Source: Stercorarius parasiticus | Lineage: Eukaryota > Chordata > Aves > Charadriiformes > Stercorariidae | Reading direction: 5' to 3' | Assembly: GCA_013396915.1 (NCBI GenBank) | Contig: VWZL01000192.1 | Span: forward strand, 310,001-374,000 | DNA: 64,000 bases | Part shown: one piece after another, positions 33,936-44,928 of the stretch | Position numbering within the stretch: the stretch's first letter is position 1 | Layout: every line of letters starts with the position of its first letter | Made by a program: the position numbers and the translations under genes | The notes under the pieces: model-generated | Databases searched by the model: none | Seen by the model: the letters and a program-made list of their open reading frames with translations, nothing else | Told to the model about the DNA's origin: nothing

Positions 33936-35163
33936 TCCCCACCAGCCCACTCCTCCCCAGGCTCCCAACCCTGAGTGACAGCTGTAGGGTTCTATTTATC
34001 ACAGGTGTGCAGTTGGCATCTGACATTAAAAAGGGGGGAAAAACCAAAAAAAAGGTGGCCTTCCTTCCTGGCAAGATTTCCCTTCCATTTACCATTTTGA
34101 AGGTTTTACAGTCATTAAGCAGTCATCTTCACAATTGCCTCACCCAAACTTTGCTGGAGCTTAAACATATCTTCCGTGTGACAACGATTTCAGCCCTGGC
34201 AGGATCTAAAAAAGGGTTTTAATCCTAGTTATTTTCTGTTCCGCTTAATTGCCTTACACAACACTTACACTTCATATAAAGACAATCCATCTTTCCCCCA
34301 CTTTCTTCTGAAATAATCATTATCCTCCTCTGCAGAAATTAAAAAAAAAAAAGAAAAAAAGAGGGAAAAAAAAAAAGTGATAGGGGCTAGGAGGAAACTT
34401 GACATTGAAAACAGACATCCGAATTATAGATGTCTTTGAATAATCCAAAATATTTTTCATGCACTTCACAGAGTTCCTTTCTGGAGCGAATGGAGCTTTA
34501 ATAAAGGATGTTTCCCCCCCTCCCTTCTCCATGCAACTTCCCCTCCCCTTTCCTCTTCCACTGTGAAGTTTCCATGAGTAATCCCAAAACCAATATTTAG
34601 ATGACTGAAATGTTAGAGAATAATGTTACTGCATAACATAGCATGTCCAGAACTTTCCTCTGGGATGGAAATCTCTTCTTTTCAGCATATTAAAGGAGAA
34701 GTAAACATTGTAGTGGGGAAAAAAAGGGATGCTTTGAAAAGTTATTTTACATTTTTGCCATTTTCTTATATTTATGTTTCATTTGCCAGCAGACCACCAG
34801 ATCAGGTACTATTTACGCAGTGTACAAAAAATACTGATATGTTTTCTCTAGTTTTCAAGACAACGAAAACTACTTCTGCTGCCTTTATTTGGCATTTGTG
34901 TAGTCTGTCAAACAACAAAGTCAGACTTTGTCCTTGGTAAACCAAACCTTCATCCACCGCGTAGTTTATCAGATCAGTCTTTTTTCTTTTCAAATTCAGT
35001 CTTTTAAAGACTCCCGATCAGAAAATTAATAGCTAAAATATTCCCAGAGTTGCAAAGAATTACTGTCCATCCGGGGATAACAACCCTATGACGGCAAAAG
35101 CACTTTTTCAAGCAAGATTGAGATGATTTGGGGGCAGCTCCTTGCTCTTCCCCGGACTTTCTG
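33936..35163. other. Unique noncoding DNA
   Basis: No gene is recognised. A poly(A) and AAAG tract lies at 34340-34376. The open frame at 34623-34940 (105 codons) has no recognisable domain. Confidence 0.5.
34340..34376 (+). repeat. A-rich low-complexity tract
   Basis: Poly(A) runs are interrupted by G, GAGGG and similar words. Confidence 0.8.
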
Positions 35164-35240
35164 TTTGACTGTGGGCAAGCCCCACTGTTTTACCAGACAG
35201 CAATTTATCACCTCCAAAATGGGGTTGACAGAAGATATTA
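35164..35240 (+). mobile_element. MIR/CORE-SINE-like remnant
   Basis: TTTGACTGTGGGCAAGCCCC followed by a pyrimidine-rich interval and then CACCTCCAAAATGGGGTTGA reproduces the order of the MIR 3' half (tgtgaccttgggcaagtcact ... cctcatctgtaaaatggggataa). Diverged but convincing in order and spacing. Confidence 0.45.
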
Positions 35241-36231
35241 GTTCTCTGTCTTACAGGCAGACGGCGTGAATAAATCCACAAAGAAATGTTTTGGGCACAT
35301 CTTCTCCAAAGAGGCTATGGTTTCGGTGGAGATTCCCAAGACATCTCTACACTGGCTCACATAGGTACCATCAACAGCCACTCACACGGTACAGACCACA
35401 CTCCAGACCTACTGTAAAGCTAGCTCAGGTACATCAAAATTATAAAGCAGACACAACAGTGAATCATGTAATAAGGAGAGGGTTAAAAACAGATACACCG
35501 CTTGTCCTTTAGACACTGAATCTATGGCATTAATGTGGTAAGAGCAATAGAAAACCTGTTATTAACCAGTTTTGTTTTCAGAATCAACCTGCTTCTCACA
35601 TCCATTAAAAAGCCTGTGGTGTGGTGAATTGGTTTTGACAGGGGTGGGGTTTTTTTGCTGGGCTTTGGTTTAAATATGGCTATTCGCAATTCACATTTCC
35701 CACTGCAACTTGAGTCTTGAACAAAGGAGATTTTTTTTTCCCCCACATGTAAAACTAAAGAAAAATCTCAGTGGAAGTTTGTAGACTTTGCAGCCACTTT
35801 GCTGACCTAGTCAGCTGGCCACCTTTTTTCATGCAAAATGTTTCACGTGAATGGCTCTTGTTTTATGCCTTGTAACATTTTCATGTGACTCATAACAAGT
35901 GATTCATATTTCTTTGGTATTCACCAAAGATCATATTTAGAAATCGGATTCTTAGAAATTCTTAATTCCCTTGTGTAGGAGGGACTGTGGGTGCTCTACT
36001 CAGGTTCATTATGATAATGCAATCTCAGACGGTGTCACATAAACCAGTTTACAGTAATAAATAATAATAATCATGAATTCATTAAAGTCTTGAGCTTCTC
36101 ATTTGAGAAATGTATAGTAGAGCCAGGAAAAACCTATCCGAGAGTATTTTTGCCCTTTCAAAAGTAGTTGCTGTTACATTTAAAATGTGTGAATAAAATA
36201 AATAAATAAATAACAGAAAAATTTGAGTCGT
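35241..36231. other. Unique noncoding DNA
   Basis: No gene or repeat is recognised apart from a short (AAAT)n microsatellite at 36192-36212. Confidence 0.5.
36192..36212 (+). repeat. (AAAT)n microsatellite
   Basis: About five AAAT units lie just upstream of a MIR-like fragment. Confidence 0.85.
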
Positions 36232-36316
36232 AGGCTGGGACATGAGGTTCAGGCTTGAGTCTTTGTCTTGCTAGTGGACTTCCACTGTGACTTCAGGCAA
36301 ATTCCTGAATCCCCAT
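36232..36316 (+). mobile_element. MIR/CORE-SINE-like remnant
   Basis: GACATGAGGTTCAGGCTTGA, GTCTTGCTAGTGGACTTCCA, and CTGTGACTTCAGGCAAATTC followed by CTGAATCCCC follow the MIR order (gacctgggttcgagtcc, tgccact, tgtgaccttgggcaagtcac, ttaacctc). Core and 3' domains are both represented. Confidence 0.45.
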
Positions 36317-36766
36317 AATTCTACTTTCTCTTATTAAATATGCTACTTGTTAATGTTTTTTGTCCATTTTGATCCTAAGTTCTCCAAGTGAAAGAAGGAA
36401 GATTAACTGTTGAGCCTACACAGTGGTTAGCAAAGGCAGTGAAGTGATGAGAAACAAGGGCTAGAGGATGCTCATGATTTCAACTAGGAATGTTCAATAC
36501 TTCTCTTATGCAGCTGAGATTCAAATAATGATGAAAAAAATATGAATTTCCAGAGCTTTTTCAGTAGGAGATTTTTGTTAGTAAGTACATATACTTTGAA
36601 ATTGAAACCTGGTGAGATCTAATTTTAGGTGCTTAGGTGCTCTGCCCAGTCAAATGTTGTACAAAAATTTCCTAATTCAGCCATCTTTAGGCTCTTTCAT
36701 TCTTCAAGAATGAAACTCACAAAAAGTGATGAAGATAGGGAACTGGAGAGGAAAAAAGAGTGTACA

Positions 36767-36810
36767 TTAAAATAAAAAGAAAAAAAAGAAAAAAGAAAGG
36801 AAAGAGAAGA
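36767..36810 (+). repeat. A/G-rich low-complexity tract
   Basis: AAAAG-type purine tract of about 44 bases. Confidence 0.85.
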
Positions 36811-37341
36811 CAGTGGGTTTCTCAGCTCTTTATGGAAGTTCAGGTTTCAGGTGAAATTTTGGCCTGAATTTGCTGACCCACGCAACTTCCACTTTTGTTG
36901 ATATAGTCATCCTGTGTTAAACCCCTAAAAGACGTTAATACCTAGAGCAGGGATGATGGGATATTCAACTAGAAGAAGGGAGGTTTAGGTTCTGATCACT
37001 AATCCCAGGTTTTTACATTTTACTTTAAAAAGTCACTTGGTACAGTAACTCGTTTTTTTAAAAACACTTAGCACTTTAAAGCACCTAAGTTCCCTCTTGG
37101 ATCCGGTCTATTGACATGGCAAACCCTTGCAGCCGATTACCCTTGGATTCATGACAGCTTTGCTAACACAAGTGTGTCCTCATTGCTTGGACTTCTCTTT
37201 GCAACAGAATAAATCACATAGGGTTAAAGATTAAAGTAATGTTTATATCATTGCTATTTTTCTGCAATTTACTGTAACTGCAACCAGAAAGATGATTGTA
37301 GAGTTTAGGAACTTTGTCAGAATGACCGTATAAATCAACTT

Positions 37342-37353
37342 GGGGGGGGGGGG
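37342..37353 (+). repeat. G12 homopolymer
   Basis: Twelve consecutive G residues. It is a likely site of length polymorphism and a possible quadruplex former. Confidence 0.9.
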
Positions 37354-38879
37354 TATCTGTTAGAGTAAGGTTCCCCCTTGCTGTGGCCAGCAGCCCCCTC
37401 CAAACTCTTCCACCAAAACCTGACATGGAAGAGTTTCCTGAAGTCCTTACTAGCTGCCTTTCATCTTTGCCCAAACCTTAATTTTTGTTTCTTTTGAAAA
37501 CTGGGACAAGAAAAAATCATCTGGTGAGAATATGCTGTAAATGTTCATTGTGATGGAAATGATGATTTTTTTTTTCCTGAACTGTTCACCAAGCTGTACA
37601 TTCGAGTCAATGCATTTGGCTTATGTGCCGCTCTTGAGCTTCTCAAAGGCATCTAGGACCTGCTGTTGCCTTGCTTTTGCTGGATACGCATTACTCATTT
37701 TGTGTGTTGTACAAATATGGTAGTCAATATACAAGAGTCTTGCTTTTTATGGGATTCGATTGACAGAATGAAAGGGGATCTTTCCTTGGCTTTACTGAGC
37801 TTAGGAGCAAGCATTAGGGGAAAAAATAACACCCACCACACAAGTCTGTCTATCTACTATTTTCACTTTCCTCATATACATTTTTGATGTTTTACTTAGA
37901 AAGCATTCAATATGATGATATAAACCTTTACATTCATGTCATTCTTAAGGAGTTTTTCACACTCGCCGATTAACTCAGAAGCATTTATTTAGAATCGGTA
38001 GAAAGTACGTCCTCCCAAATAGATGTCAAGTGACAAATGCATTAAAGGTTAAGATAATGTCCATGGCTCTCTTAGGTAAATACTATCAGTCTGAAATCTC
38101 CTTTTAAGGAGGAGATAACCAAACTCACTCAAGAAATAACAGCAAACAAAGTGAGACAAAGTAAACTCACATAAAAGAAATTAGTACCTAACAGAACAGG
38201 GTAACAGCTTAACAAGCTACTGGTGCAGCACAAATCTCCTCTAAGTACCAGGAAATAAGCCATTGAAACTTTGTCACTAAAGTGAAGTCCCCACTTGTAA
38301 AACTTCAGATAGCTACAAACTCCTTTGATTTGATGCAAATCAGAGGTGATTTTTTTCCTTCTCTTTTTTTTTTTTTAAGGTGCTATTTGCCTCAAATGTG
38401 TCTAAGCAGTAGGTGAGCTGGGAAAGACCAGGGATGAGCAAACACAGGATAGCGTAACCTCCCCGTGCTTATATATTCATTGAGGATGGGCAAATTTAAA
38501 AGCAACAATAGCAAATCTTAAGTGTTTGCATTTCTGTTGATTTTCTCCTTTCATCTTCTGGCATAGGATGATGCTCAGTGTGATATCTTGTTAACCACTC
38601 TAAAGTCTTTCTGCTTTGTAATCTTCACTTCAGAGGTACCTGGTATTTCCAACTTTAAATAAGGTATTGTACCCACACATGGAGAGGTAATAATAAAACT
38701 TCTGTTATGACTCAGTATAAGGTTGGATTCCTTTTCAAATTACATCTTCCCTGGCATATGCAACCCACTGCTTACCGTCTGGTCTGCTTTCTCCTCTATA
38801 CATGATCTAGGGAGAATGCAAAACTGTTTCAACCCTCAGTAAGAGGCTTAAGTCTGTAGCTCGGACTATAGGCTCCCAG

Positions 38880-39140
38880 AGACTTTAAGCTCTGAATGGG
38901 CTGTTGGATCAGCTAGTCTGACCTTCTATACAAAGCAGGCCCTTACAGTTCATTCAGCCTCCTCTGCAAGACGTGTCACAGCTTGTTTGACTGAGTCAGG
39001 ACTTCCACCTTATGAAACATATCTCCCCAAATGTGCATTCAATAAAAAAAAATCCGCCACTTTCTGTGAGAGCATAAGTCAATGCTCAGTCAGCCTTGCC
39101 CAAAAGTAACCACCTAATTCTTAAGTGTAAATTTGTCTAT
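38880..39140 (-). mobile_element. Old, strongly diverged CR1/L3-type LINE end
   Basis: The plus strand shows GGATCAGCTAGTCTGACCTT, TACAAAGCAGGCCCTTACAG, TTCATTCAGCC, then AATCCGCCACTT and AGTGTAAATTTGTCTATTGCC. The order and words follow the reverse complement of ancient amniote CR1 3' regions (gatcatctagtctgacctcctgcataacacaggcc ... gagaatccaccac ... ctgttaaaaatttgcgcc, aatttgtct). Divergence is far higher than in the other CR1 pieces, implying an insertion that predates birds. Confidence 0.5.
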
Positions 39141-40846
39141 TGCCATTTTGTTGCTCCAAAAGTTCTAGGCTGATCTGGAGATGTTTAAAAGACTCATCAC
39201 TGCATGCCACCATAGGCCATTGATAGGTCTCTAAAGCTTCTTCCATATTTACTTAATATTTTCTCTGCTTTCCCTCAGTCGTAATGAGTCCTTTAAACTG
39301 TAGGGTTTCAGGATGTCTATTCTTGAGCTACATCTTGCTATTCATGGCCTTTTTGGCCTTGATGAGTTTCTATTAACTTGAAATCACTATATAGATTTGT
39401 GCTGAAGCAGCGCAGCTGGCGACATAAAGCCAGCAGGGAGCTGTAGAAGCACTGCACTGTGAAATAAATAATTTGAGTAGCCAGGGTACTTAAATCACAG
39501 TGAAACGTTACTTCCCATTTTCCCTGTGTATGTAGGACATGCTGATGCATTTGATGCCAGGTTCAAAAGTAAACACATTGAGCTACCAACGCCATCTTGG
39601 TTAGAAAGATGCAGTCCAATGAGAAGCAAACCTGCACATTCCTGCTGTGCAAACATGGAAAAGATACCAAAATTCCACATCTTTGCAGGTCTTAATACCC
39701 ATTGCTTTACTAGGAAATACTTACATGGTTTTGGGTCATGGTGAGTCCATGAGTATGAACCTTTGTAATATTCTTGGCCAGATCCCTTCATGGTGTAAAA
39801 TTTCCATTCTTGATGTCTATATAAATATTTAGATTTGGGTCTGCTAAAACAGGAAGACAACAGTACCAAAATATAAGTAGATAAGGGCAATTCACTAGCC
39901 TGCTATGTGGTGGATTTATTTTTCATGAAATGATTCTATGATTCTATGATCTGGAGAGTGGAAAAAGCAGTGCTGTGCGTAATGCAGGCTGGCGGCATTT
40001 ACTTCAACTCTATTTCTTTTCAGTCTTCCTGAGCTTTAAAATCAGTCTAATAAGGGAGACAGCCAGAGATTTCCATGGAAGAAGTTCATGTCCAGTATGT
40101 TATGGAGTTGACCATTGTCTCTGCAGAACCTTTGCTTGGCTTAAAGTGGAGTTGGAATTCTTCTGTAGGAAGGTCGGCAAACGGGAGCCAGCTCAGGCTG
40201 AGTCCCTGAGGATCTCAGCTCTGAAATTATGTCACCACTTAGCAGAATAATGAACACTGATGGGTTGAAATGAATCCTGGTCCCAACAGACCGAACTTTT
40301 TAGCCTGTCCTGTATCAGCCATCTCTTCATTTTTACGTATAGAGTTTCAGTAAAGTAGAGGGCAAGGCCAAGTTCAGAATGGCACCCTGCGCAGGGATTG
40401 GCATTAGTAATATCGGTTTTACTTACTTGTCTGAGGGGCTTTTTTTCCTGCTGTTTATCCAGCTGGACTTTAACCCTTTTGGCCAGGCTTGAAACCATTT
40501 TTTTTAAAAATTAATCAGAATAAAGCTGGATTTGCTGGTTGCATATAATGTACATGCAATACAAGTTATTAATTTCCAAGATTATTGTGAAACTTCTCTG
40601 TATTATACTACCTATCTCTAATAATGAAATTAATGATATTTATCTTGCAGCTTTGCCCAGTGTTAATTTATGATAGTGGTCTGATAAGGTAAATTGCTGC
40701 ATGGCAGAGGACTGGCGTTTTCAGTGTGGTTAAGGTGGGACCAGTTTACTCTCTGACTCATGGTTTTGACAGCTCATCTCCACCCTCCCTTTTTCATGTC
40801 ACTGGAGCAAACACCATCCACTGAAAATCACTGGTGTGTGGCTGTG
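39141..40846. other. Unique noncoding DNA with a CR1 octamer tail
   Basis: Apart from the octamer repeat at 39930-39951 nothing is recognised. The 131-codon antisense frame over 39495-39890 shows no family resemblance. Confidence 0.5.
39930..39951 (+). mobile_element. CR1-type octamer tail
   Basis: ATGATTCTATGATTCTATGA is the (ATTCTATG)n terminal repeat characteristic of avian CR1 on the plus strand. No recognisable CR1 body precedes it, so the insertion is either extremely truncated or decayed. Confidence 0.6.
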
Positions 40847-40863
40847 TTGCCCTCTAGTGCTGA
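40847..40863 (-). promoter_or_regulatory. CTCF-like site
   Basis: TTGCCCTCTAGTGCTGA closely matches the reverse-complement CTCF core (GCGCCCTCTAGTGG), so the motif is on the minus strand, in the same orientation as the site at 28501. Score and occupancy cannot be computed here. Confidence 0.4.
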
Positions 40864-41766
40864 CCCTCAGAGGAGAAGTGCTAATGTTACTACAATTAAC
40901 GACAAATCCAGCCTTTTTAGCAGATATGGGTCCTCAGGTCCACTCAGGTCCATCTCAGGAGATGCTATATGTCTTGTGGGATAAGAAGTTCTAGTGTGAG
41001 AAGTCCCAGCAGCCAATGAAGAAACACCTGATGTCTGCTTAAAAAACCCTTGAGCGTCCTATTGTGCAAATTGGAAGGTTTTATTTTTGTTTCGTTGTTT
41101 TGTTGTTGTTTTTTTTCCCGCGTTTTGAGTTAAATAAGGCAGATGAGGGCTTTTGAAATGTTTCTATTTTTTAACAGAAAACATTAACATTTGAAAACAC
41201 AACAGCTTATAGATGTGGGCCATAGAGGGAACGTTTTTTTTAACATGGATGGGATTCTTCATCGAAGTGGGGATCGTCCCTCAGTACTCCTGCACTCGAG
41301 TTCCTAAAACCACCAGGATCCACAGGATAAGAAAACTGCATTGGACAGGGAACACCAAAGGTCGAATCATTTTTCTGTCTGATTCAGTACAGGAACTTTC
41401 ACCTCCTCCATCCCAACCACGTGTCCTAAATACAGGACTACTGGTTATTTTAAGAGTAAAGCTGACAGTGTTGGGCATATCTCTCATTTTGACCTCAAGT
41501 TCAATTTTTCACTTCTTTCTCTTTCAGTTTTATTTCCATTCTTCATCAGGTCTTGCATTTTCTCCCCCTGAAACTTCAAATTATATTCAATTATCTAAGG
41601 GGAACCATGACCTGTGTTAAGATAAAGCACAGTCTCACAGGCAATGTGCTTAAGACACTGACTGTGGTCTCTTAGGAGTCATAATATTATTGTTTAAAAT
41701 CTGTTACTGTTCAACACAAGCACTACATAGCAAAGATAGTTGTTTCTAGAGTGCAACACAAAACAG
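40864..41766. other. Unique noncoding DNA
   Basis: A short direct repeat CTCAGGTCCA occurs twice near 40934. T/G-rich sequence lies at 41080-41120. The 135-codon frame at 41213-41620 is Phe/Ser-rich at its end and matches nothing known. Confidence 0.45.
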
Positions 41767-41874
41767 AGGTTGTGGGGCTCAGCTGTGGTGAGAGATGCCT
41801 TGGCTGAATGGAAGCCAGAAGGCATAAGAAGAGGTGGCTTTGTCAGTCCTGTTCTGCTGGGACAATCACAGCAG
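41767..41874 (+). other. Exon-like segment with consensus donor, unproven
   Basis: A 108-base stretch (36 codons, open) ends in CAG|GTAAGT at 41875, the ideal donor consensus. It starts after an AAACAG at 41766. A second possible acceptor, TTGTTTCTAG, ends at 41749. The peptide includes LWGSAVVRDALAEWKPEGIR and RGGFVSPVLLGQSQQ, and is unrecognised. GC content is higher than in the flanks. The acceptor is weak and no partner exon is seen. Confidence 0.25.
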
Positions 41875-44508
41875 GTAAGTCCCAGGCCACCGTTTCATGC
41901 CCTGTTCTGGCTGCACATCTGGTTTCATGGCCTGAGAGCCATAGCTGACCTGAATGCTTGAGTTATTCATGTGCCTGAGTAGCTGCAAAACCGATGGGTC
42001 TAGTCTTATCACAGCACAAGGGACATGCTGCCCTGTCCCCCCCCACCACTAACGTGAGTCAATCTCATCAGCCTTCACTCATTTAAGATTAGCATGTTTT
42101 CACATAAATGGGATAAACGCTCTATGCTGAGGCATTTATCTTTGTGCACTGCTTCTTTAAAATGTATCCTTTGAACAATAGCAGCGCATGTTCCTAACAG
42201 CTGCAGAACCACATCCGAGGGAGCATCTTAAGGTATAGTGTTTCCCATAAGCCTCTCTCTTCCACACACTCATATAATCATATAAGTAAAAGTTTTCGTT
42301 TATAGAATTACAGTATTATCAGGGCAGATTCAATCAAATCGAATGAAGTGGCTTCAGAGTTGAGTGGCCACGACTTGTCACATACAACACTGGTCAGCCA
42401 TTGTCCTCCATCCTGTTAAGCATTTGCCTGATTAGCTAAAGAGTTGATCATTTTTTCCCAAATGTGACTAGTAATTCCATATGTCCACTTGTTTGAGAGC
42501 TTAGTGAGAGCTATCTCAAAGGCTGAAATACTGTTACTGAAAACTAAGTCCCAAAAGCAATTTAGCATAAATCATCATGCTTAAACGTTGTTTTTCTTTC
42601 CCGCTCTTCGGCCAAAAAAACACTTGAGGGAAAGATAATCTATTAAAAATTAAATAATAATAATAATAATATCCACATAAAAACAAAAATATCCTGTAAG
42701 AAAAGCAAAGAAAAGCTAAACTTTTCAAAGAAAACAAAATATTTGCTGAAAAAATTTTTGGTTTTTGTTTTTTCCCAAATCCCCATTTTTCATCTAGAAA
42801 CAGTAGAATTCAACAGTCTCTACTAGCACCACCAATATATATATTTTTTTGAAATGGCAGCCATTCACTTAATGTGATTATCACTTTGAAGACACTTTAC
42901 TGAAGATTCACAGCGTAAACCATGCAGGCTACATCGCAGCACAACAACGGAAGCCTCTTCTGAGGCTTGGCTGTGTGACATAAGGCAGGAGAAGTGTAGG
43001 AAAAAAGCTCTTTTATAATGTTATCTGAAAGGCTATCAGGGGAAAAGTTCTTAAAGCAAAGAAGTTACCAGTGAACATGTCTGCACAGGACATACTAACT
43101 TACTGAACAAGTTAATAAAGCGTGGAATAGTATTTTAGCAGTTTGCTTATTATTAGCAAGGGACCATACCCCACATGAAACATGACTCAGCCAGCTGCAA
43201 ATAAACCCCTCTTCGTCCTCTGAGGTTTCTCTCTTTGATGCTCAACTTATTCAAGATACTTCCCACCGCCTGCCTCCAATTTTGCTTTTGTGGTAAATAG
43301 TTTAGACATGATTTAAAAACACATTATGGGCTATGGAGTGAGATAAGATGTAAATCAAGCTCACCCAGTCATTCAATCCAAAAATAATATGCTGGCATGG
43401 CGGGATATTAGAACCTCTGTAGGATCCCAAGTGAGAAGTCTTGAAACAAAATCAAAGTTATTGTTGTTGTTATTATTTCACTATGCTGAAGAGTGGAGGA
43501 TCCTTCCCTATCTGCAATGGGCATCTTGTGTCAGGTTTCCCACACTTTGGAAACCAAAGCAAACTCTTTGATTAGAAAGAATAATACACTGTGGCATATG
43601 TGGTGTGGTCTACTGCTGCCTTGTTGTACTGAATCCATGTTAACATGAATGATGGGCAGGTTGACTTGGGTTAGGAGAAACTTGAAGAAAACTAAAACTA
43701 CAATGAAATTCCTTCGGAACTTCCTTAGCTTAAATGCCAAAAAAATGTCATGTCCTGCAATTATTGTGTTCTTTACGCAGGTTGTAAGTTTGGAGTATGT
43801 CATAACCCGGTAGAAAAAACAAGATGAAAGGAAGGCTAAATCCCCACTAGTGGATAGCATCAAAACTAAACTCCTCATAAGCAGTAAAGATGAGTTATGG
43901 ATAAATATGATTTAAGTGATCCACAACAACAGATATATTAAATGTTACATTTTATATATACCGTATCAACTGTGATATAAATTGCCCATGGCCTAGAAAG
44001 TGATAGGGATGGGAAACTCTTTCTTTCTAACTAATTCCAATTATTATTTCTCTGTTGACACAGTTGTGACACGTTGGTAGACTTTCCTGTGAAAATAAAT
44101 AAACTATTAAATGTCTGTTCTGCTTAGTACAGTGGACAGATGAGAAGTTCAGAGTATGGGGAAAGGATAATAAGAGGAAAGGTGATATCAGAAATTCAGT
44201 AGTTTGCCCTCTTTCTTCTGCTTCACTAATGATCAAATATTTCAGTATGGAAATTGGAGCCTGTCTGTAAATTCTGTATTCAACTTGCCTATTGCTTACT
44301 CTAAAATTGTAGGAGTTAAACTAATGCAAAGCATGAATGCGGCCAAAAGTCAATTCTGTCCTTAGGAGATGTTCTTGAAGAGACATGACCGCTTTGATCT
44401 TTAAAAAGGCCCGTGACAGCCAGACATGGGGTTGGTGGTCATTCTCCAGCACAAGCTAGCTTAACTTTTCTATAGAAGTTCATTATATCAAAGAAACAAA
44501 ATGTTCAC
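41875..44508. other. Unique noncoding DNA
   Basis: No gene is recognised. An (AAT)n microsatellite lies at 42653-42671, with AT-rich sequence around 42740-42850 and 43940-43980. Confidence 0.5.
42653..42671 (+). repeat. (AAT)6 microsatellite
   Basis: About six uninterrupted AAT units. Confidence 0.9.
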
Positions 44509-44928
44509 ATGATCTTCATTCCACAATTTCGGTATCTTTTAGATATGCTGGCCCTTGAGAAGGAAGAAACTCTGGTTGTGATTTGCCACTATATGACAAT
44601 CCTGTGTATAGCATGGAAGGATGATCATATTTGTGACTCAAGAGATGCCATCTGGTACCCTATGGTATTCATAGCGGCTGGAGGATTTGCAAGACAAATG
44701 GTGTGGAGCACAGGTATGGTATGTGCTGAAATCATCCTAGGAAAGGATGAACACAACCAATGCCAAGTAACTGTTCACCTGGGTGGAATAGGATTTTCCA
44801 ACCTACTGAAAACAGGGGAAAAAGATGAACTGTGGACCCTACCAACCAAACATACAGAACTGGGGAGGAATCCAGCTACATTCTTAACCTTTATGTTGAA
44901 CTGGAAAGTAGCAGATATCTGCTCCTAA
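44509..44928 (+). other. Longest open frame of the window, probably noncoding
   Basis: An ATG-initiated frame of 139 codons with balanced amino-acid composition (several Cys, Trp, Gly). It includes GGFARQMVWSTGMVCAEIIL and ends at a TAA. An in-frame TAG lies at 44473, so it is closed upstream. No family is recognised. There is no CpG island, Kozak-like context or poly(A)-tail signature. In 64 kb of six-frame DNA one frame of this size is not surprising. Confidence 0.15.

Larger units (their letters stand above)
36317..38879. other. Unique noncoding DNA
   Basis: No gene is recognised. It includes an A/G-rich tract at 36767-36810 and a G12 run at 37342-37353. The rest is AT-rich without recognisable repeats. 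Confidence 0.5.

Noticed and set aside
39495..39890. 131-codon antisense frame
   Set aside because: No recognisable motif, and overlapping frames on the plus strand are equally open. Treated as chance.
40437..40498. Minus-strand frame starting with ATG and ending at a CAA|GTAAGT donor
   Set aside because: No pyrimidine tract or CpG-rich promoter upstream. The peptide (Lys/Gln-rich, 24 residues) is unrecognised.
41213..41620. 135-codon open frame, plus strand
   Set aside because: Ends in a Phe/Ser-rich stretch reflecting T-rich DNA, with no family resemblance. Overlapped by an antisense frame of similar quality.
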